Of a DNA stretch of 64,000 nucleotides, positions 25,578 through 35,284 are shown piece after piece. This DNA is from Pedobacter sp. PLR (lineage in GTDB: Bacteria; Bacteroidota; Bacteroidia; Sphingobacteriales; Sphingobacteriaceae), in NCBI RefSeq assembly GCF_026239675.1, contig NZ_JAPIVQ010000005.1, positions 186,001-250,000 on the forward strand. Direction: 5' to 3'. How positions within the stretch are numbered: position 1 is the stretch's first letter; every line of letters starts with the position of its first letter. Below the pieces are notes generated by a model. The model was given only the letters and a program-made list of their open reading frames with translations. It searched no databases and had not been told where the DNA came from. Position numbers and translations under genes: made by a program.

Positions 25578-26747
25578 TTATAAAAGTGTTTTAATAAGTA
25601 TTCCAATTATTGCCGATGCCAGTATGAGCTGCGGTTCTTTTATTGTCCTGATATATATTAAGGCTAATGCACTAAGTAAAGCAATTAAAGCAGTTGCAAG
25701 ATCAACAATTGGCCGTTCTGCAATAATGATCACTGCACCAACCAATGATCCTATAACTACTGCAGTAATCCCATCGACAAAAGCTTTCATACTTGTATTT
25801 TTCGCTATCTTTTTAAATGAGGGAGCTAATGCCACGGTAAACAGATAGCAGGGTAAGAAAGTAGCTAAAGCGGCGACGCAAGCGCCTGGAAAACCAGCGA
25901 CGAGGTACCCGATAAATCCAACCGTAATGACTACCGGCCCGGGTGTAACCATTGCTACAGCTACAGCATCTAAGAATTCATTTTCTGTCAGCCAGCCAAA
26001 TTCCTGAACTACACCGCCATGTAAAAACGGTACAATAGCCAATCCACTCCCAAAAACAAATGCTCCGGCTTTCAGGAAAAACCATCCGATGTCCCGGAGG
26101 ACCTTCCCATCGTAATGCCAGAATCCAACACCAAGTAACAGTACGGATGGGGCCGTAGTTGGTCTTTTGATCCATTTTGACGGTGCTTTTACCAGCATAT
26201 AGACGATGCCACAACCTACAAAAAGTAAAATGTCTTCTCTTTTTGTAATCACAGTGGCTACCACACCCAAAAGGTAGAATACCCACAACAACCATTTTGA
26301 TCTGATTGCGCTAAGATCAAGATTGCTGACAGATTTAATGGTGAGTTTGTAAGCACTAATGGCAATAATGCCAATCACAGCAGCGCTCACTCCATAAAAT
26401 ACGGCCTGTATTCCCGGAAGACCACTATACAGTTTATAAGCCATTCCCAGTAAAACTACCATCATAAAGGACGGTAAAACAAATGCCAATCCTACCAATG
26501 TCGCACCAATCAGTCCATAATGGACAAATCCCATGTAGATACCTAACTGAGCTGCTAAAGGTCCTGGTGCCAGCTGAGCAAGGGCAAGCCCTTCTTTGTA
26601 TTCTTCTTCCGTAACCCAGGCCTTTTTTTCAACAAGGTCGGTATACATATAACCAACTAAAGCAACAGGGCCACCAAAGCCCAGAGTACCCAGTTTTAAA
26701 AAATAAAGGGTCATGTCACTTAATTTATAAATTGGGTTTTCTTTCAT
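25578..26747 (-). CDS. chrA: Chromate transporter ChrA
   Basis: The 389-residue membrane protein is a two-domain CHR transporter with about 10-12 spans. The repeated half motifs are visible: FLKLGTLGFGGPVALVGYM and ALAQLAPGPLAAQLGIYMGF in the first half, and FLKAGAFVFGSGLAIVPFLHGGVV and AVAMVTPGPVVITVGFIGYL in the second. It exports chromate from the cytoplasm with the proton motive force. It is the last gene of a minus-strand operon after the ChrB-AraC regulator and a small exported protein. Its start codon lies inside a 7-bp tandem repeat that supplies three extra upstream ATGs. Confidence 0.93.
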   Translation of the reverse strand: MKENPIYKLSDMTLYFLKLGTLGFGGPVALVGYMYTDLVEKKAWVTEEEYKEGLALAQLAPGPLAAQLGIYMGFVHYGLIGATLVGLAFVLPSFMMVVLLGMAYKLYSGLPGIQAVFYGVSAAVIGIIAISAYKLTIKSVSNLDLSAIRSKWLLWVFYLLGVVATVITKREDILLFVGCGIVYMLVKAPSKWIKRPTTAPSVLLLGVGFWHYDGKVLRDIGWFFLKAGAFVFGSGLAIVPFLHGGVVQEFGWLTENEFLDAVAVAMVTPGPVVITVGFIGYLVAGFPGACVAALATFLPCYLFTVALAPSFKKIAKNTSMKAFVDGITAVVIGSLVGAVIIIAERPIVDLATALIALLSALALIYIRTIKEPQLILASAIIGILIKTLL

Positions 26748-26771
26748 AGTTCATAGTTCATAGTTCATAAT
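26744..26771. repeat. Four tandem 7-bp units at the chrA start codon
   Basis: TCATAGT is repeated three times and followed by TCATAAT. Each unit holds an ATG on the minus strand (at 26747, 26754, 26761 and 26768), and only the first is the chrA start. The two farthest ATGs open 5-codon frames and the one at 26754 opens a 9-codon frame that overlaps the chrA start. Copy-number change by slippage would change the number of decoy starts. Confidence 0.75.
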
Positions 26772-26790
26772 TCAGGGGAGCAGTCATTTT

Positions 26791-27318
26791 TTAGAATGCA
26801 ATACCGAACTGGAAGCCAATACCAAAAGAAGATGGGAGGTCATTTCCAAAGCGGACAGGCAAAGGGAGAGCAATAAAATAGTTACTGCCTTTATTTTTCT
26901 TTACTACTTTATTTAAAACAGGAGTAAGACCGTAACGTCCGGAGGTTTCAAAAGCCGCCCGGCCTGCAAAAGTAAAACCATTTCCCAATGCAATAAGGAC
27001 TCCCGGATGGAACAATACATGGTTAACTTTACTTCCTGCGGATGTCGCTTTTACAAAGGGTACAATTTCACTGCTAAAGCCGATTTTGGCATTTTTCCAG
27101 ATGTTGATGCCTATAGGCATTCCAACAGTATAGCTGTCTTTAAAGTTGGTATGGGTTCCATCCTTGCTAAAAGTAACAATGGGGTGAACAATTCCAACAT
27201 ATCCGGCGATTTTGGGATAAGTTTGCACCGGTGTTTGCTGGGAATACCCAGTCAGGGAAATCAAGAGGCTACTTACCACCAGAATAGTGAATCGGGTTTT
27301 ATATATCGTAGTTTGCAT
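26791..27318 (-). CDS. Small exported, probably outer-membrane protein of the chromate operon
   Basis: The 175-residue protein has a signal peptide ending near GYSQ (about residue 27). The mature part alternates polar and hydrophobic residues with many Gly (GIVHPIVTF, GFSSEIVPFV, GNGFTFAGRAAFE) and ends in Phe, as do outer-membrane beta-barrels of about eight strands. No family is recognised with certainty. It lies between the ChrB-AraC gene (43 bp) and chrA (43 bp), so a role in chromate passage or sensing is suggested by position only. Confidence 0.7.
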   Translation of the reverse strand: MQTTIYKTRFTILVVSSLLISLTGYSQQTPVQTYPKIAGYVGIVHPIVTFSKDGTHTNFKDSYTVGMPIGINIWKNAKIGFSSEIVPFVKATSAGSKVNHVLFHPGVLIALGNGFTFAGRAAFETSGRYGLTPVLNKVVKKNKGSNYFIALPLPVRFGNDLPSSFGIGFQFGIAF

Positions 27319-27361
27319 AGTACAAGACTACTGCTGTTATGGAAGATAAAATAGAATGGTT

Positions 27362-28219
27362 TTAACTATTAGGATGTATTTTACCTTTTTGATTATTCTT
27401 TTTGTAGGCTGAAGGTGTTAAACCGGTTTCCAGCTTAAAAATACGGGCAAAATGGCTTTGATCAGAAAAACCTGTCAAATAGGCAATTTCGGAAAGGGAA
27501 TAATCAGAAGTTTCAATGAACACCATAGCCTTATCTATCCTGAGTTTTCGGATATACTCCCCAAATGAAAGGTTATCAAAATACTTTGAAAACTCCCTGG
27601 ATACATAGGCTGGATTTACATTTAATTCCTGAGAGATCCCCGTTAAGCTCAAGGTAAGGTTGGTGTCGATCTGGTCCTGTATGATCGTTTTTAACGCTGT
27701 TGCCCAGACTGGTACCTTACCAGAGTTTCCCTTTTTAAGAAATTGATGATAAACATCGACTAACAGTTGCTCGACGGGGCTTTCGGTATGTTTTACATTT
27801 TGAAGATGTTTGACCCATGTATATAAAGCATCATAAATGACTGTCCCCGCTTTAAGTAACTCTAAATCATCCTTGATATTATAAGCCATGCCTGCAGCAA
27901 TTGCCCATAAACCAGCGCACTGACTTGATAGGTGGTGTTGATCAGTATCCGCGCCTCTGATGATGGGTGCCATGATATCCAGTGCGGGGTCATTTAATTT
28001 ATATTTTTTAATCAGTGCATCAAAAGTGCATTGATCCTTTTGATGGCTGAGTTCAACACCTGGAACATCGAATGGAATTGCAGCTGATTTTGTCGCTATT
28101 TCAATCACCTGATCGAATGGTACGTAAAAGAATACTGCGTTCCTGTCAATAAAATTCCTGATCAGCCAGGGGCAGGCGATGCGGTCTATTTTTGGTCTTT
28201 CACGGGTGATCCAGTTCAT
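27362..28219 (-). CDS. ChrB-type chromate-resistance domain fused to AraC DNA-binding domain
   Basis: The 285-residue protein has two parts. Residues 1 to about 150 match the C-terminal domain of ChrB: DRIACPWLIRNFIDRNAVFFYVP, then IPFDVPGVELSHQKDQCTFDALI and a helical segment with a RGADTDQHHLS stretch. Residues about 180-282 are an AraC/XylS double helix-turn-helix with GEYIRKLRIDKAMVFIE and LSEIAYLTGFSDQSHFARIFKLETGLTPSAYKK. Classical ChrB instead has an N-terminal winged-helix region. I infer a one-component chromate-responsive regulator of the operon it leads (small exported protein, chrA). The gene starts 174 bp from the divergent 76-residue gene. Confidence 0.85.
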   Translation of the reverse strand: MNWITRERPKIDRIACPWLIRNFIDRNAVFFYVPFDQVIEIATKSAAIPFDVPGVELSHQKDQCTFDALIKKYKLNDPALDIMAPIIRGADTDQHHLSSQCAGLWAIAAGMAYNIKDDLELLKAGTVIYDALYTWVKHLQNVKHTESPVEQLLVDVYHQFLKKGNSGKVPVWATALKTIIQDQIDTNLTLSLTGISQELNVNPAYVSREFSKYFDNLSFGEYIRKLRIDKAMVFIETSDYSLSEIAYLTGFSDQSHFARIFKLETGLTPSAYKKNNQKGKIHPNS

Positions 28220-28393
28220 TGTTATTTATAGCTACTTATCAAACTTAAGATTATTTTTTGATCCTTATGCCGGGTTTATCATTAATGCAAATTCTGAGGT
28301 ATGGGGGGCAATGATGTGCACTAATCTCATGAATTTTATAGGTATATAACAGCGAACACAATAAAAGCGCATTTCTGACGCTATATTTACATT

Positions 28394-28624
28394 ATGAATT
28401 TACCAATGCGCATCACTTTTGATGAAAAAGACTATACCTACGTTGTTTTAACTAAGGGAATAACAAAAGAAACCAGTGCAATCCAGATTAACCTCAATGA
28501 TATGGAGTATCAGCTTGTTTGTAATTTAAAGGGGGATTGGGATGCTGCTGATGCGACTACAAACGATCATCCCGGACTACTTAAAGCTATAGGAAGAAAC
28601 ATCAAACTCCGGTATCGGTTGTAA
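28394..28624 (+). CDS. Small hypothetical protein, 76 residues
   Basis: The frame starts at ATG 28394 and reads MNLPMRITFDEKDYTYVVLTK, continuing to RNIKLRYRL. It looks like a small all-beta cytoplasmic protein with four or five strands and no signal or membrane segment. I recognise no family. It is divergent from the ChrB-AraC gene. An AAAACAG/CTGTTTT hairpin at 28627-28649 right after the stop may end its transcript. Confidence 0.65.
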   Translation: MNLPMRITFDEKDYTYVVLTKGITKETSAIQINLNDMEYQLVCNLKGDWDAADATTNDHPGLLKAIGRNIKLRYRL

Positions 28625-28626
28625 AA

Positions 28627-28649
28627 AAAACAGGGGAGTACACTGTTTT
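28627..28649 (+). terminator. Weak hairpin after the 76-residue gene
   Basis: AAAACAG pairs with CTGTTTT around a 9-base loop, so the T run is inside the stem end. It begins 3 bp after the stop codon. Confidence 0.4.
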
Positions 28650-28723
28650 AAAACTTAAGCCCCGGGCAACAAAAAGCATGATCTTATTTTAATTATATTT
28701 GGGTAACACTAAATATCTATACT

Positions 28724-30007
28724 TTGGAAGTACTGATCATCTTTATTCTAACTTTATTGAACGGCTTCTTTGCCTTATCTGAAATTGCATTGGTCTCGGT
28801 AAAAAAAAGCAGGATTGAACATCTTGCTGCTCAGGGTAGTGCCAATGCAAAAACAGTGCTTAAACTGTTGGATAACCCGGAAAACTTTCTTTCCTCGGTT
28901 CAGGTTGGAATTACGCTTATTGGTGTCATTTCAGGTGCCTATGGTGGCGCGGCGCTTACAGATGATATGGTCGTTTTGCTCTCCGGACTAACTTTTCTGG
29001 GCGATTCGCTGCATACGGTTTCCTTGATTATAGTGATTGGAGGCATCACCTATTTTACAATTGTGGTTGGGGAGCTTGTGCCGAAGACTATCGCCATGAA
29101 TAATTCAGAGCGGATTTCTTTGTTTTGTGTTCCGGTGATCCGGGTCTTTACCTTAATTACCTATCCTTTTGTCAAATTGCTTTCTATCTCCACTTCTTTA
29201 ATTCTCAAGCTAATGGGGGTTAAAGAAAATGAAACTGAAAAAGTTTCTGAGGAGGAACTCCGGTTTATGCTGAAAACGGCCGGTAAACAAGGGGTTTTGG
29301 AAAGCGAAGAAAGCGAGACTTTCCAGAATCTTTTTTCCTTTACCGATCAGACTGCAAAATCATTGATGACCCATAGCTCAGAAGTTGAATGGATCAACTA
29401 TAACTGGAGTAAAGAAGATATTTTCGATAAGGTGAAAGAAAGTGTCCATTCCAGGTTTATAGTTGCCGATGGTGTACTGGATAAACCTCTAGGTGTCATT
29501 AATATTAAAGATCTGCTGGAGAATTACAACCATGAAGATTTTAGCCTTGACCGGATTTTAACCAAGCCGATTTACGTAGTGATGAACGCTCCGGCTTTTA
29601 AGATCCTGAATTTGTTTAAGGATAAAAAGCAATACATGGGAGTGGTGGTGGATGAATTTGGAAGCGTTCGCGGTGTGATTACGCTTCATGATTTAATTGA
29701 AGCCATTGTTGGCGATCTGCCGGATGAAGATGAAACGGATAAAAATCACATCATCCGCAGGGAAGACAACAGTTATCTGCTGAACGGAAGGACTACAATA
29801 TTTGAACTGAACCAGTTTTTTGAACGGGAAATTATTGAAATCAATTTAGCGCATTATTCAACAGTCTCCGGATTTATGATGGATCATTTAAAAGCAATGC
29901 CTCATGAAGGTAATGTTGTTGAATATGAGAATTTTAAATTCGAAATTGTTGATATGGATGGCGTACGTATAGATCAGGTTTTAATGACTAAATCTGAGGT
30001 TATTTAA
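28724..30007 (+). CDS. CorC/HlyC-family (CNNM-type) membrane protein with CBS domains
   Basis: The 427-residue protein starts at a TTG codon (28724) because no ATG exists before the first membrane span. It has a DUF21/CNNM transmembrane domain with about four spans (1-180), two CBS domains (about 200-325, with TKPIYVVMNAPAFKILNLFK and GVVVDEFGSVRGVITLHDLIE) and a C-terminal CorC_HlyC domain (about 345-425). Family members are linked to magnesium and cobalt efflux; older haemolysin names are misleading. It lies upstream of a universal stress gene and the pst operon in the same direction. Confidence 0.9.
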   Translation: MEVLIIFILTLLNGFFALSEIALVSVKKSRIEHLAAQGSANAKTVLKLLDNPENFLSSVQVGITLIGVISGAYGGAALTDDMVVLLSGLTFLGDSLHTVSLIIVIGGITYFTIVVGELVPKTIAMNNSERISLFCVPVIRVFTLITYPFVKLLSISTSLILKLMGVKENETEKVSEEELRFMLKTAGKQGVLESEESETFQNLFSFTDQTAKSLMTHSSEVEWINYNWSKEDIFDKVKESVHSRFIVADGVLDKPLGVINIKDLLENYNHEDFSLDRILTKPIYVVMNAPAFKILNLFKDKKQYMGVVVDEFGSVRGVITLHDLIEAIVGDLPDEDETDKNHIIRREDNSYLLNGRTTIFELNQFFEREIIEINLAHYSTVSGFMMDHLKAMPHEGNVVEYENFKFEIVDMDGVRIDQVLMTKSEVI

Positions 30008-30076
30008 GGCAATTTTAAACCATTCTGTTCCCTGCTTGTTTAAAATACAAACCGTATATAAAATAAAAATTGTATT

Positions 30077-30946
30077 ATGGCAACTTCAGCAGAACCTGGA
30101 AAGAATGCAGGAACAATAGTCATTTTTACTGACTTTTCTAATGCAGCTCTGAATGCAACAAACTATGCTGCTGCTTTAGCCAGGCAGTTGAATGTGTCAC
30201 GTCTGCAGATCTGTTACTCAGAGCATACTCCAACCACAATGGAAATGCAATCCCAGATCATCATACTTACAGAACAGGAACATCAAAGACATATAGAACA
30301 GCTCCGGACCTTAAAGGATAAGTTACAACCCAGGTTAAATAAAGGAATAGTCATTGAAAGCTATATAGACCAACGCCCCCTGGATGAGATTGTCAATAGT
30401 TATCCTGAGGGCCAGTCTCCGGAGCTTGTGGTGATGGGGATAGCAGGTAAAGACCTGCTGGAACGAACTTTCATTGGTAGCAATACAATTCGTGTTGCCC
30501 GGATTACTCCCATTCCGTTATTGATTGTGCCGGAACATTCCAAATTCAAAACCATAGAAAACGTTGTATTTGCCTGCGATTTGAAAAAGGTTTCAAAGAC
30601 TACACCCGCAGTTGCAATAAAGCGTATGGTAAATATACTGGGCGCAAAATTATCAATCTTAAATGTAGATCATCATGAGGAACATTTTAATCCTGATACC
30701 CTGACTGAAATGAACAGTTTGTACCAGTTATGGGAAAATGAGCAGCCTGAGTATCATTATACAGATAACAAGGATATTGCCAAAGGAGTAATGGATTTCG
30801 CAGATGAACATCAAATGCAAATGGTAATTGCAGTGCCAAAAAAATATGGATTCTTTGAGGGCCTGTTTCACACCAGCCTGACCAAAAAGCTAGCCTATCA
30901 TATACATGTACCTTTATTGCTCTTCAAAGAAGAAAAACAAAAATGA
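30077..30946 (+). CDS. Universal stress protein with two UspA domains
   Basis: The 289-residue protein is two UspA modules in tandem. The first (about 12-155) begins GTIVIFTDFSNAALNATNYAAALA and ends with VVMGIAGKDLLERTFIGSNTIRVARITPIPLLIVP, which carries a version of the G-x2-G-x9-G-[ST] nucleotide-binding motif. The second (about 160-287) is degenerate. Such proteins accumulate under starvation, low oxygen or envelope stress. It ends 29 bp before pstS, so it may be co-transcribed with phosphate uptake. No Fnr-like site is seen in front of it, unlike the second Usp gene at 52844. Confidence 0.88.
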   Translation: MATSAEPGKNAGTIVIFTDFSNAALNATNYAAALARQLNVSRLQICYSEHTPTTMEMQSQIIILTEQEHQRHIEQLRTLKDKLQPRLNKGIVIESYIDQRPLDEIVNSYPEGQSPELVVMGIAGKDLLERTFIGSNTIRVARITPIPLLIVPEHSKFKTIENVVFACDLKKVSKTTPAVAIKRMVNILGAKLSILNVDHHEEHFNPDTLTEMNSLYQLWENEQPEYHYTDNKDIAKGVMDFADEHQMQMVIAVPKKYGFFEGLFHTSLTKKLAYHIHVPLLLFKEEKQK

Positions 30947-30975
30947 CCTGAAGAGGTATTGTCAAACGGTAGGAT

Positions 30976-31962
30976 ATGTCCAGATATTATTTTTTACGAT
31001 ACCTCCTGTACCCATTGATGTTATGTTCTTGTTTTAAAGAATATAAAGGGAAAATAAATATTGATGGCTCAAGTAGTGTATACCCATTAACGGAAGCAGT
31101 AGCTGAGGAATTCAGAAAGCAAAATGGGGAGATCCGGATTACCGTAGGCATATCAGGTACGGGTGGAGGATTCAAAAAATTCCTGAGGGGCGAAACTGAT
31201 ATTACCAATGCTTCACGACCGATCAGTCCTGAGGAACTGAAAGTAAGCAGAATAAATGGGATTGAATTTATTGAAATACCGGTTTGTTATGATGGATTGG
31301 CCATTGTTGTTAACCCCAAAAATACTTTCGTGCATTACCTAACTGTTGCCGAGCTAAAAAAAATGTGGTCACCTCAAAGCCAGGGGAAGATCATCTCCTG
31401 GAAACAAGTCCGGGATTCATGGCCGGATATGCCTTTAAATTTATATGGCGCCGGCACCTCATCCGGAACCTATGATTATTTTAATGAGGCTATTAATGGA
31501 AAACCAAAAGCTTCCAGAGGAGATTATACCGCAAGTGAGGACGATAATGTTTTAGTTCAGGGGGTATCCTCAGATATTGGCGGACTGGCGTATTTCGGTT
31601 TAGCCTACTATATAGAAAACAAATCAAAACTTAAACTTGTTCCGGTTAAGTACAGTAAAGAAAGTGAAGCGGTGTTCCCTAATGATTCAACCGTTCAACA
31701 TGGAAAATACCAGCCACTCTCCAGACCTGAATTCATTTATGTAAACATAAATTCAGCAAAAAAAACATATGTACAGGAATTTGTGAAGTTTTATTTGGAG
31801 CACGCAGCTTCATTGGCACAAGAGGTTGGGTATGTGCCCTTACCAAAAGCGGTATACCGTTTATCTTACCTGCGCTTTAAGAAAGGAAGTACCGGTTCTG
31901 TTTTTGAAAACAAATCAACAGTAGGTGCAAATCTGCTGCAACTTTTATCCACGCAAGAGTAA
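30976..31962 (+). CDS. pstS: Phosphate ABC transporter substrate-binding lipoprotein
   Basis: This 328-residue protein has a signal with a lipobox at Cys19 (LCSC), so it is probably anchored in a membrane. [22 protein letters not shown] and [28 protein letters not shown] are PstS phosphate-binding loops (SSVYP and the SGTGGGF turn). [18 protein letters not shown] is the third loop. It captures phosphate for PstC-PstA-PstB. The stop is 2 bp before the pstC start. No Pho box was recognised. Confidence 0.93.
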   Translation: MSRYYFLRYLLYPLMLCSCFKEYKGKINIDGSSSVYPLTEAVAEEFRKQNGEIRITVGISGTGGGFKKFLRGETDITNASRPISPEELKVSRINGIEFIEIPVCYDGLAIVVNPKNTFVHYLTVAELKKMWSPQSQGKIISWKQVRDSWPDMPLNLYGAGTSSGTYDYFNEAINGKPKASRGDYTASEDDNVLVQGVSSDIGGLAYFGLAYYIENKSKLKLVPVKYSKESEAVFPNDSTVQHGKYQPLSRPEFIYVNINSAKKTYVQEFVKFYLEHAASLAQEVGYVPLPKAVYRLSYLRFKKGSTGSVFENKSTVGANLLQLLSTQE

Positions 31963-31964
31963 CG

Positions 31965-32852
31965 ATGGCCAGCATAAGGATCAAATCTGAAAAAGTTATA
32001 GAATGGATTATGATCCTATGCAGCCTGGTTTCTGTACTGACGACGATAGGTATTATTTTGGTACTCTCCCTGGATACTTTCGAATTCTTTAAAGAGGTGT
32101 CCTTTATCGATTTTTTAACCGACACACAATGGACACCCTTATTTCAAGATAAGCATTTTGGCATTATGCCCCTGCTTTCCGGAACCTTGCTCACGACCAC
32201 AATAGCCATTTTAGTGGCAGTGCCGGTAGGCATCACCATTGCTGTGTTTTTAAATGAATATGCTTCTAAAAAATTTACAGCATGGGTTAAACCAATGCTT
32301 GAAGTTCTGGCCGCTGTTCCTACAGTTGTGTATGGCTTTTTCGCATTGCAGTTTGTTACACCCTTGTTGCAGCAAATCATTCCGGGTCTGGCTGGTTTTA
32401 ATGCGCTGTCTCCGGGAATCGTTATGGGAATTATGATCATTCCTTACATCACTTCTTTGAGTGAGGACGCATTACGTGCAGTACCAGGAGCCTTACGTGA
32501 AGCTTCCTACGGGCTTGGGGCCAATAGGTTTCAAACTGCGTTCAAGGTAATTGTGCCAGCCGCCAGTTCAGGGATTGTAGTTTCAGTAATTCTGGCCGTT
32601 TCCAGGGCACTTGGGGAAACCATGATTGTAGCCATAGCAGCCGGGCAACAACCCAGGCTCACATTTAATCCACTGGAATCCGTGGAGACCATTACCACCT
32701 ATATTGTACAGGTGAGCATGGGTGATGTACCTCAGGATTCGCTGGAATACCGCACTATATTTGCAGCAGGTATTACGCTTTTTGCATTTACTTTCCTGCT
32801 CAACAATATCAGTTTCTGGATGAGGAAAAAATATCATCAGCGTTATGAATAG
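31965..32852 (+). CDS. pstC: Phosphate ABC transporter permease PstC
   Basis: The 295-residue inner-membrane protein has about six spans with a large periplasmic loop after the first. The binding-protein-dependent permease motif is visible as EDALRAVPGALREASYGLGANRFQTAFKVIVPAA (about 165-200), the EAA loop that docks on PstB. With PstA it forms the phosphate channel. Its last 8 bp overlap pstA, typical of tight translational coupling. Confidence 0.93.
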   Translation: MASIRIKSEKVIEWIMILCSLVSVLTTIGIILVLSLDTFEFFKEVSFIDFLTDTQWTPLFQDKHFGIMPLLSGTLLTTTIAILVAVPVGITIAVFLNEYASKKFTAWVKPMLEVLAAVPTVVYGFFALQFVTPLLQQIIPGLAGFNALSPGIVMGIMIIPYITSLSEDALRAVPGALREASYGLGANRFQTAFKVIVPAASSGIVVSVILAVSRALGETMIVAIAAGQQPRLTFNPLESVETITTYIVQVSMGDVPQDSLEYRTIFAAGITLFAFTFLLNNISFWMRKKYHQRYE

Positions 32853-33708
32853 AAAACATTTAATTAACCCCGGGCTCCAGGATACACTTTTCAAAGTGTT
32901 TGCCGCCCTATGCACCATCCTTGTCTTACTTACCTTATTGGTGTTATTGATTGATATAGTCATCAAGGGGATACACCGGATCAACTGGTCTTTTTTTACC
33001 CAACTTCCCTCCAGGCATCCTGAGGAATCGGGAATTTATACGGCCCTTGCAGGGATGGTCGGTCTTTTGTTTTTCACCCTGATTATTGCTTTACCTATAG
33101 GCATATTGTCGGGTATTTATCTGCAGGAATATGGTAAACGAAACAGACTGGCAAAGTTTGTAGAAATTAACATTTCTAACCTCGCCGGGGTTCCATCAGT
33201 AATTTATGGGATTCTTGGATTAGAATTGTTTGTAAGATCAGCAGGCCTCGGGAACAGCATTATTGCAGGGGCACTTACACTTGCACTTTTAATTATGCCA
33301 GTAATCATCGTATCTACAAGAGAAGCGATAAAAGCTGTTCCGGATTCATTACGCGAAGCCTCATTCGGGCTTGGTGCCACCAAATGGCAAACCATACGCA
33401 GTGTAGTTTTACCTGTTGCCTTTGGAGGTATACTTACCGGAATTATTCTCTCTACGTCCAGGGCAATAGGAGAAACAGCACCCCTGATTGTGGTAGGTGC
33501 TTTAGCTTATGTCCCTTTTATACCAGAAGGTCCAATGGATCAGTATACCTCCCTGCCCATCCAGATATTTAACTGGACATCACGTCCGCAACAAGGTTTT
33601 GTCGTCAATGCAGCCGCTGGTATCATTGTCTTGTTATTATTTACATTTTTACTTAACGGTACGGCTATTTATTTAAGAAACAGATGGTACAAAAAGACAG
33701 CTATATAA
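32845..33708 (+). CDS. pstA: Phosphate ABC transporter permease PstA
   Basis: The 287-residue inner-membrane protein has about six spans and the EAA loop [36 protein letters not shown] (about 150-185). It pairs with PstC. The start overlaps pstC by 8 bp, and its end overlaps pstB by 25 bp, so the three are translated as one unit. Confidence 0.93.
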   Translation: MNRKHLINPGLQDTLFKVFAALCTILVLLTLLVLLIDIVIKGIHRINWSFFTQLPSRHPEESGIYTALAGMVGLLFFTLIIALPIGILSGIYLQEYGKRNRLAKFVEINISNLAGVPSVIYGILGLELFVRSAGLGNSIIAGALTLALLIMPVIIVSTREAIKAVPDSLREASFGLGATKWQTIRSVVLPVAFGGILTGIILSTSRAIGETAPLIVVGALAYVPFIPEGPMDQYTSLPIQIFNWTSRPQQGFVVNAAAGIIVLLLFTFLLNGTAIYLRNRWYKKTAI

Positions 33709-34481
33709 CACAAGGTAGTCCTTATGGCGTTTTTAAGTTAAGGGTCGAGGAACTTAACCTATACTATGGTAGTAAGCAGGCGCTGAAAGATATTTCTATT
33801 AAAATAGCACCAAATACCGTTACTGCTTTTATAGGCCCTTCCGGATGTGGCAAATCTACATTTTTACGATGTTTTAACCGGATGAACGATCTGATTGAAA
33901 ATGTGACCATAACAGGTCGTGTTTTGGTTGATGATGTAGATATCTACAAAAACATGGTTGATGTATTTCAGCACCGGAAAAAAATCGGAATGGTATTTCA
34001 AAAGCCAAATCCCTTTCCCAAATCCATTTTTGAAAATGTCGCTTTTGGCCTGCGTATTAACGGGGAAAGTTCAAAGTTAGTCTTGCAGGAGATTGTTGAA
34101 AGCGCGCTCAGGCAGGCTGCGCTATGGGAAGAGGTAAAAGATAACCTCAACAAGTCTGCGTTGACCTTATCCGGCGGACAGCAGCAAAGGCTTTGCATCG
34201 CACGTGCCATCGCTGTTCAACCATCAGTATTACTGATGGATGAACCTGCATCTTCACTAGATCCCATTTCAACCGCAAAAATAGAAGAATTGATCTATCA
34301 GCTAAAAGATCAGTTTACCATAGTAATTGTAACGCACAATATGCAACAGGCTGCCCGGGTTAGCGATAAAACGGCCTTCTTTTATCTGGGAGAACTGATA
34401 GAGTTCGATAAAACTGACAAAATTTTCACCAATCCATCATTAGTAGCTACTCAAAATTACATTACGGGCAGATTCGGGTAA
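33684..34481 (+). CDS. pstB: Phosphate ABC transporter ATPase PstB
   Basis: The 265-residue ATPase has Walker [10 protein letters not shown] (about 52-60), the signature LSGGQQQR (about 163-170), Walker [14 protein letters not shown] and the H-loop His in [18 protein letters not shown] after the Walker A helix is characteristic of PstB. It powers phosphate import. It starts inside pstA (25-bp overlap) and ends 20 bp before phoU. Confidence 0.95.
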   Translation: MVQKDSYITQGSPYGVFKLRVEELNLYYGSKQALKDISIKIAPNTVTAFIGPSGCGKSTFLRCFNRMNDLIENVTITGRVLVDDVDIYKNMVDVFQHRKKIGMVFQKPNPFPKSIFENVAFGLRINGESSKLVLQEIVESALRQAALWEEVKDNLNKSALTLSGGQQQRLCIARAIAVQPSVLLMDEPASSLDPISTAKIEELIYQLKDQFTIVIVTHNMQQAARVSDKTAFFYLGELIEFDKTDKIFTNPSLVATQNYITGRFG

Positions 34482-34501
34482 ACACAAAAATCAAAAATGA
34501 T

Positions 34502-35155
34502 ATGACACACTTACAGTCAGAATTGAAATTATTGAAATCAGATATCATAGAAATGTGGGAGTTGGTCATTTCACAGCTGGACAAGTCACTCATTGCTATT
34601 GAAAAATCTGATAAGGAGCTCTCCAGATCGGTAGTTGCAAATGAAAAACGGGTGAATGCTTATGAGCTGAAAATTGACCGGGATTGTGAGAACATATTTG
34701 CACTTTTTAATCCTGTAGCTGTAGATCTTCGTTTTGTGCTGGCTACGCTAAAGATTAACAGAAACCTGGAACGTATTGGTGATATAGCTGAAGGCATCTG
34801 CAAATTAGTTGCCAGTGAAAAGGAACATTTTGATAAGTCTTTATTGGAATGTACAAGGTTTCATGTGATGTTTGAAGCAGCGATCTGTATCGTAAAAGAG
34901 GTACTTGATGCCTTTGATAAAGAAGATGCAAAGCTGGCGAGGAGTGTTTTTAAGAAAGATGAATTGCTTGATGAAATCAATGCGGAAGCACATCAGTTCA
35001 TTACCAGGTACATTAAAGACCATTTGGATAAGACTGAACAGGCATTAAATGTGCTCTCCATTTTACGTAGACTCGAGAGAGTGGGTGATCAGGGTAAGAA
35101 CATAGCGGAAGAGATCATTTTCTATCTTGAAGCAAAAGTACTTAAACACAAATAA
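34502..35155 (+). CDS. phoU: Phosphate-signalling protein PhoU
   Basis: The 217-residue all-helical protein has two PhoU three-helix bundles. The repeated metal-binding motif appears as ATLKINRNLERIGDIAEGI (about 80-98) and LSILRRLERVGDQGKNIAEEI (about 182-202). PhoU links the Pst transporter to a PhoR-type kinase and restrains the phosphate-starvation response. It is the last gene of the pst operon, followed by the terminator at 35285-35318. No phoB or phoR lies in the window. Confidence 0.93.
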   Translation: MTHLQSELKLLKSDIIEMWELVISQLDKSLIAIEKSDKELSRSVVANEKRVNAYELKIDRDCENIFALFNPVAVDLRFVLATLKINRNLERIGDIAEGICKLVASEKEHFDKSLLECTRFHVMFEAAICIVKEVLDAFDKEDAKLARSVFKKDELLDEINAEAHQFITRYIKDHLDKTEQALNVLSILRRLERVGDQGKNIAEEIIFYLEAKVLKHK

Positions 35156-35284
35156 TATCAATAAATAACAAACCAGATACTTGTCAGTATTCGTACTCCG
35201 GGATTTGATTTTAAGGCCGATCACCATGAAGCGAAGGCTATAAAACCTGTAAGGAATAAGTAATTGTTAAGCCTGATCATAAGC

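Noticed and set aside
25978..26295. 105-codon minus-strand frame inside chrA
   Set aside because: It lies in another frame of chrA, whose CHR motifs continue across it. Composition reflects the shifted reading of a membrane protein.
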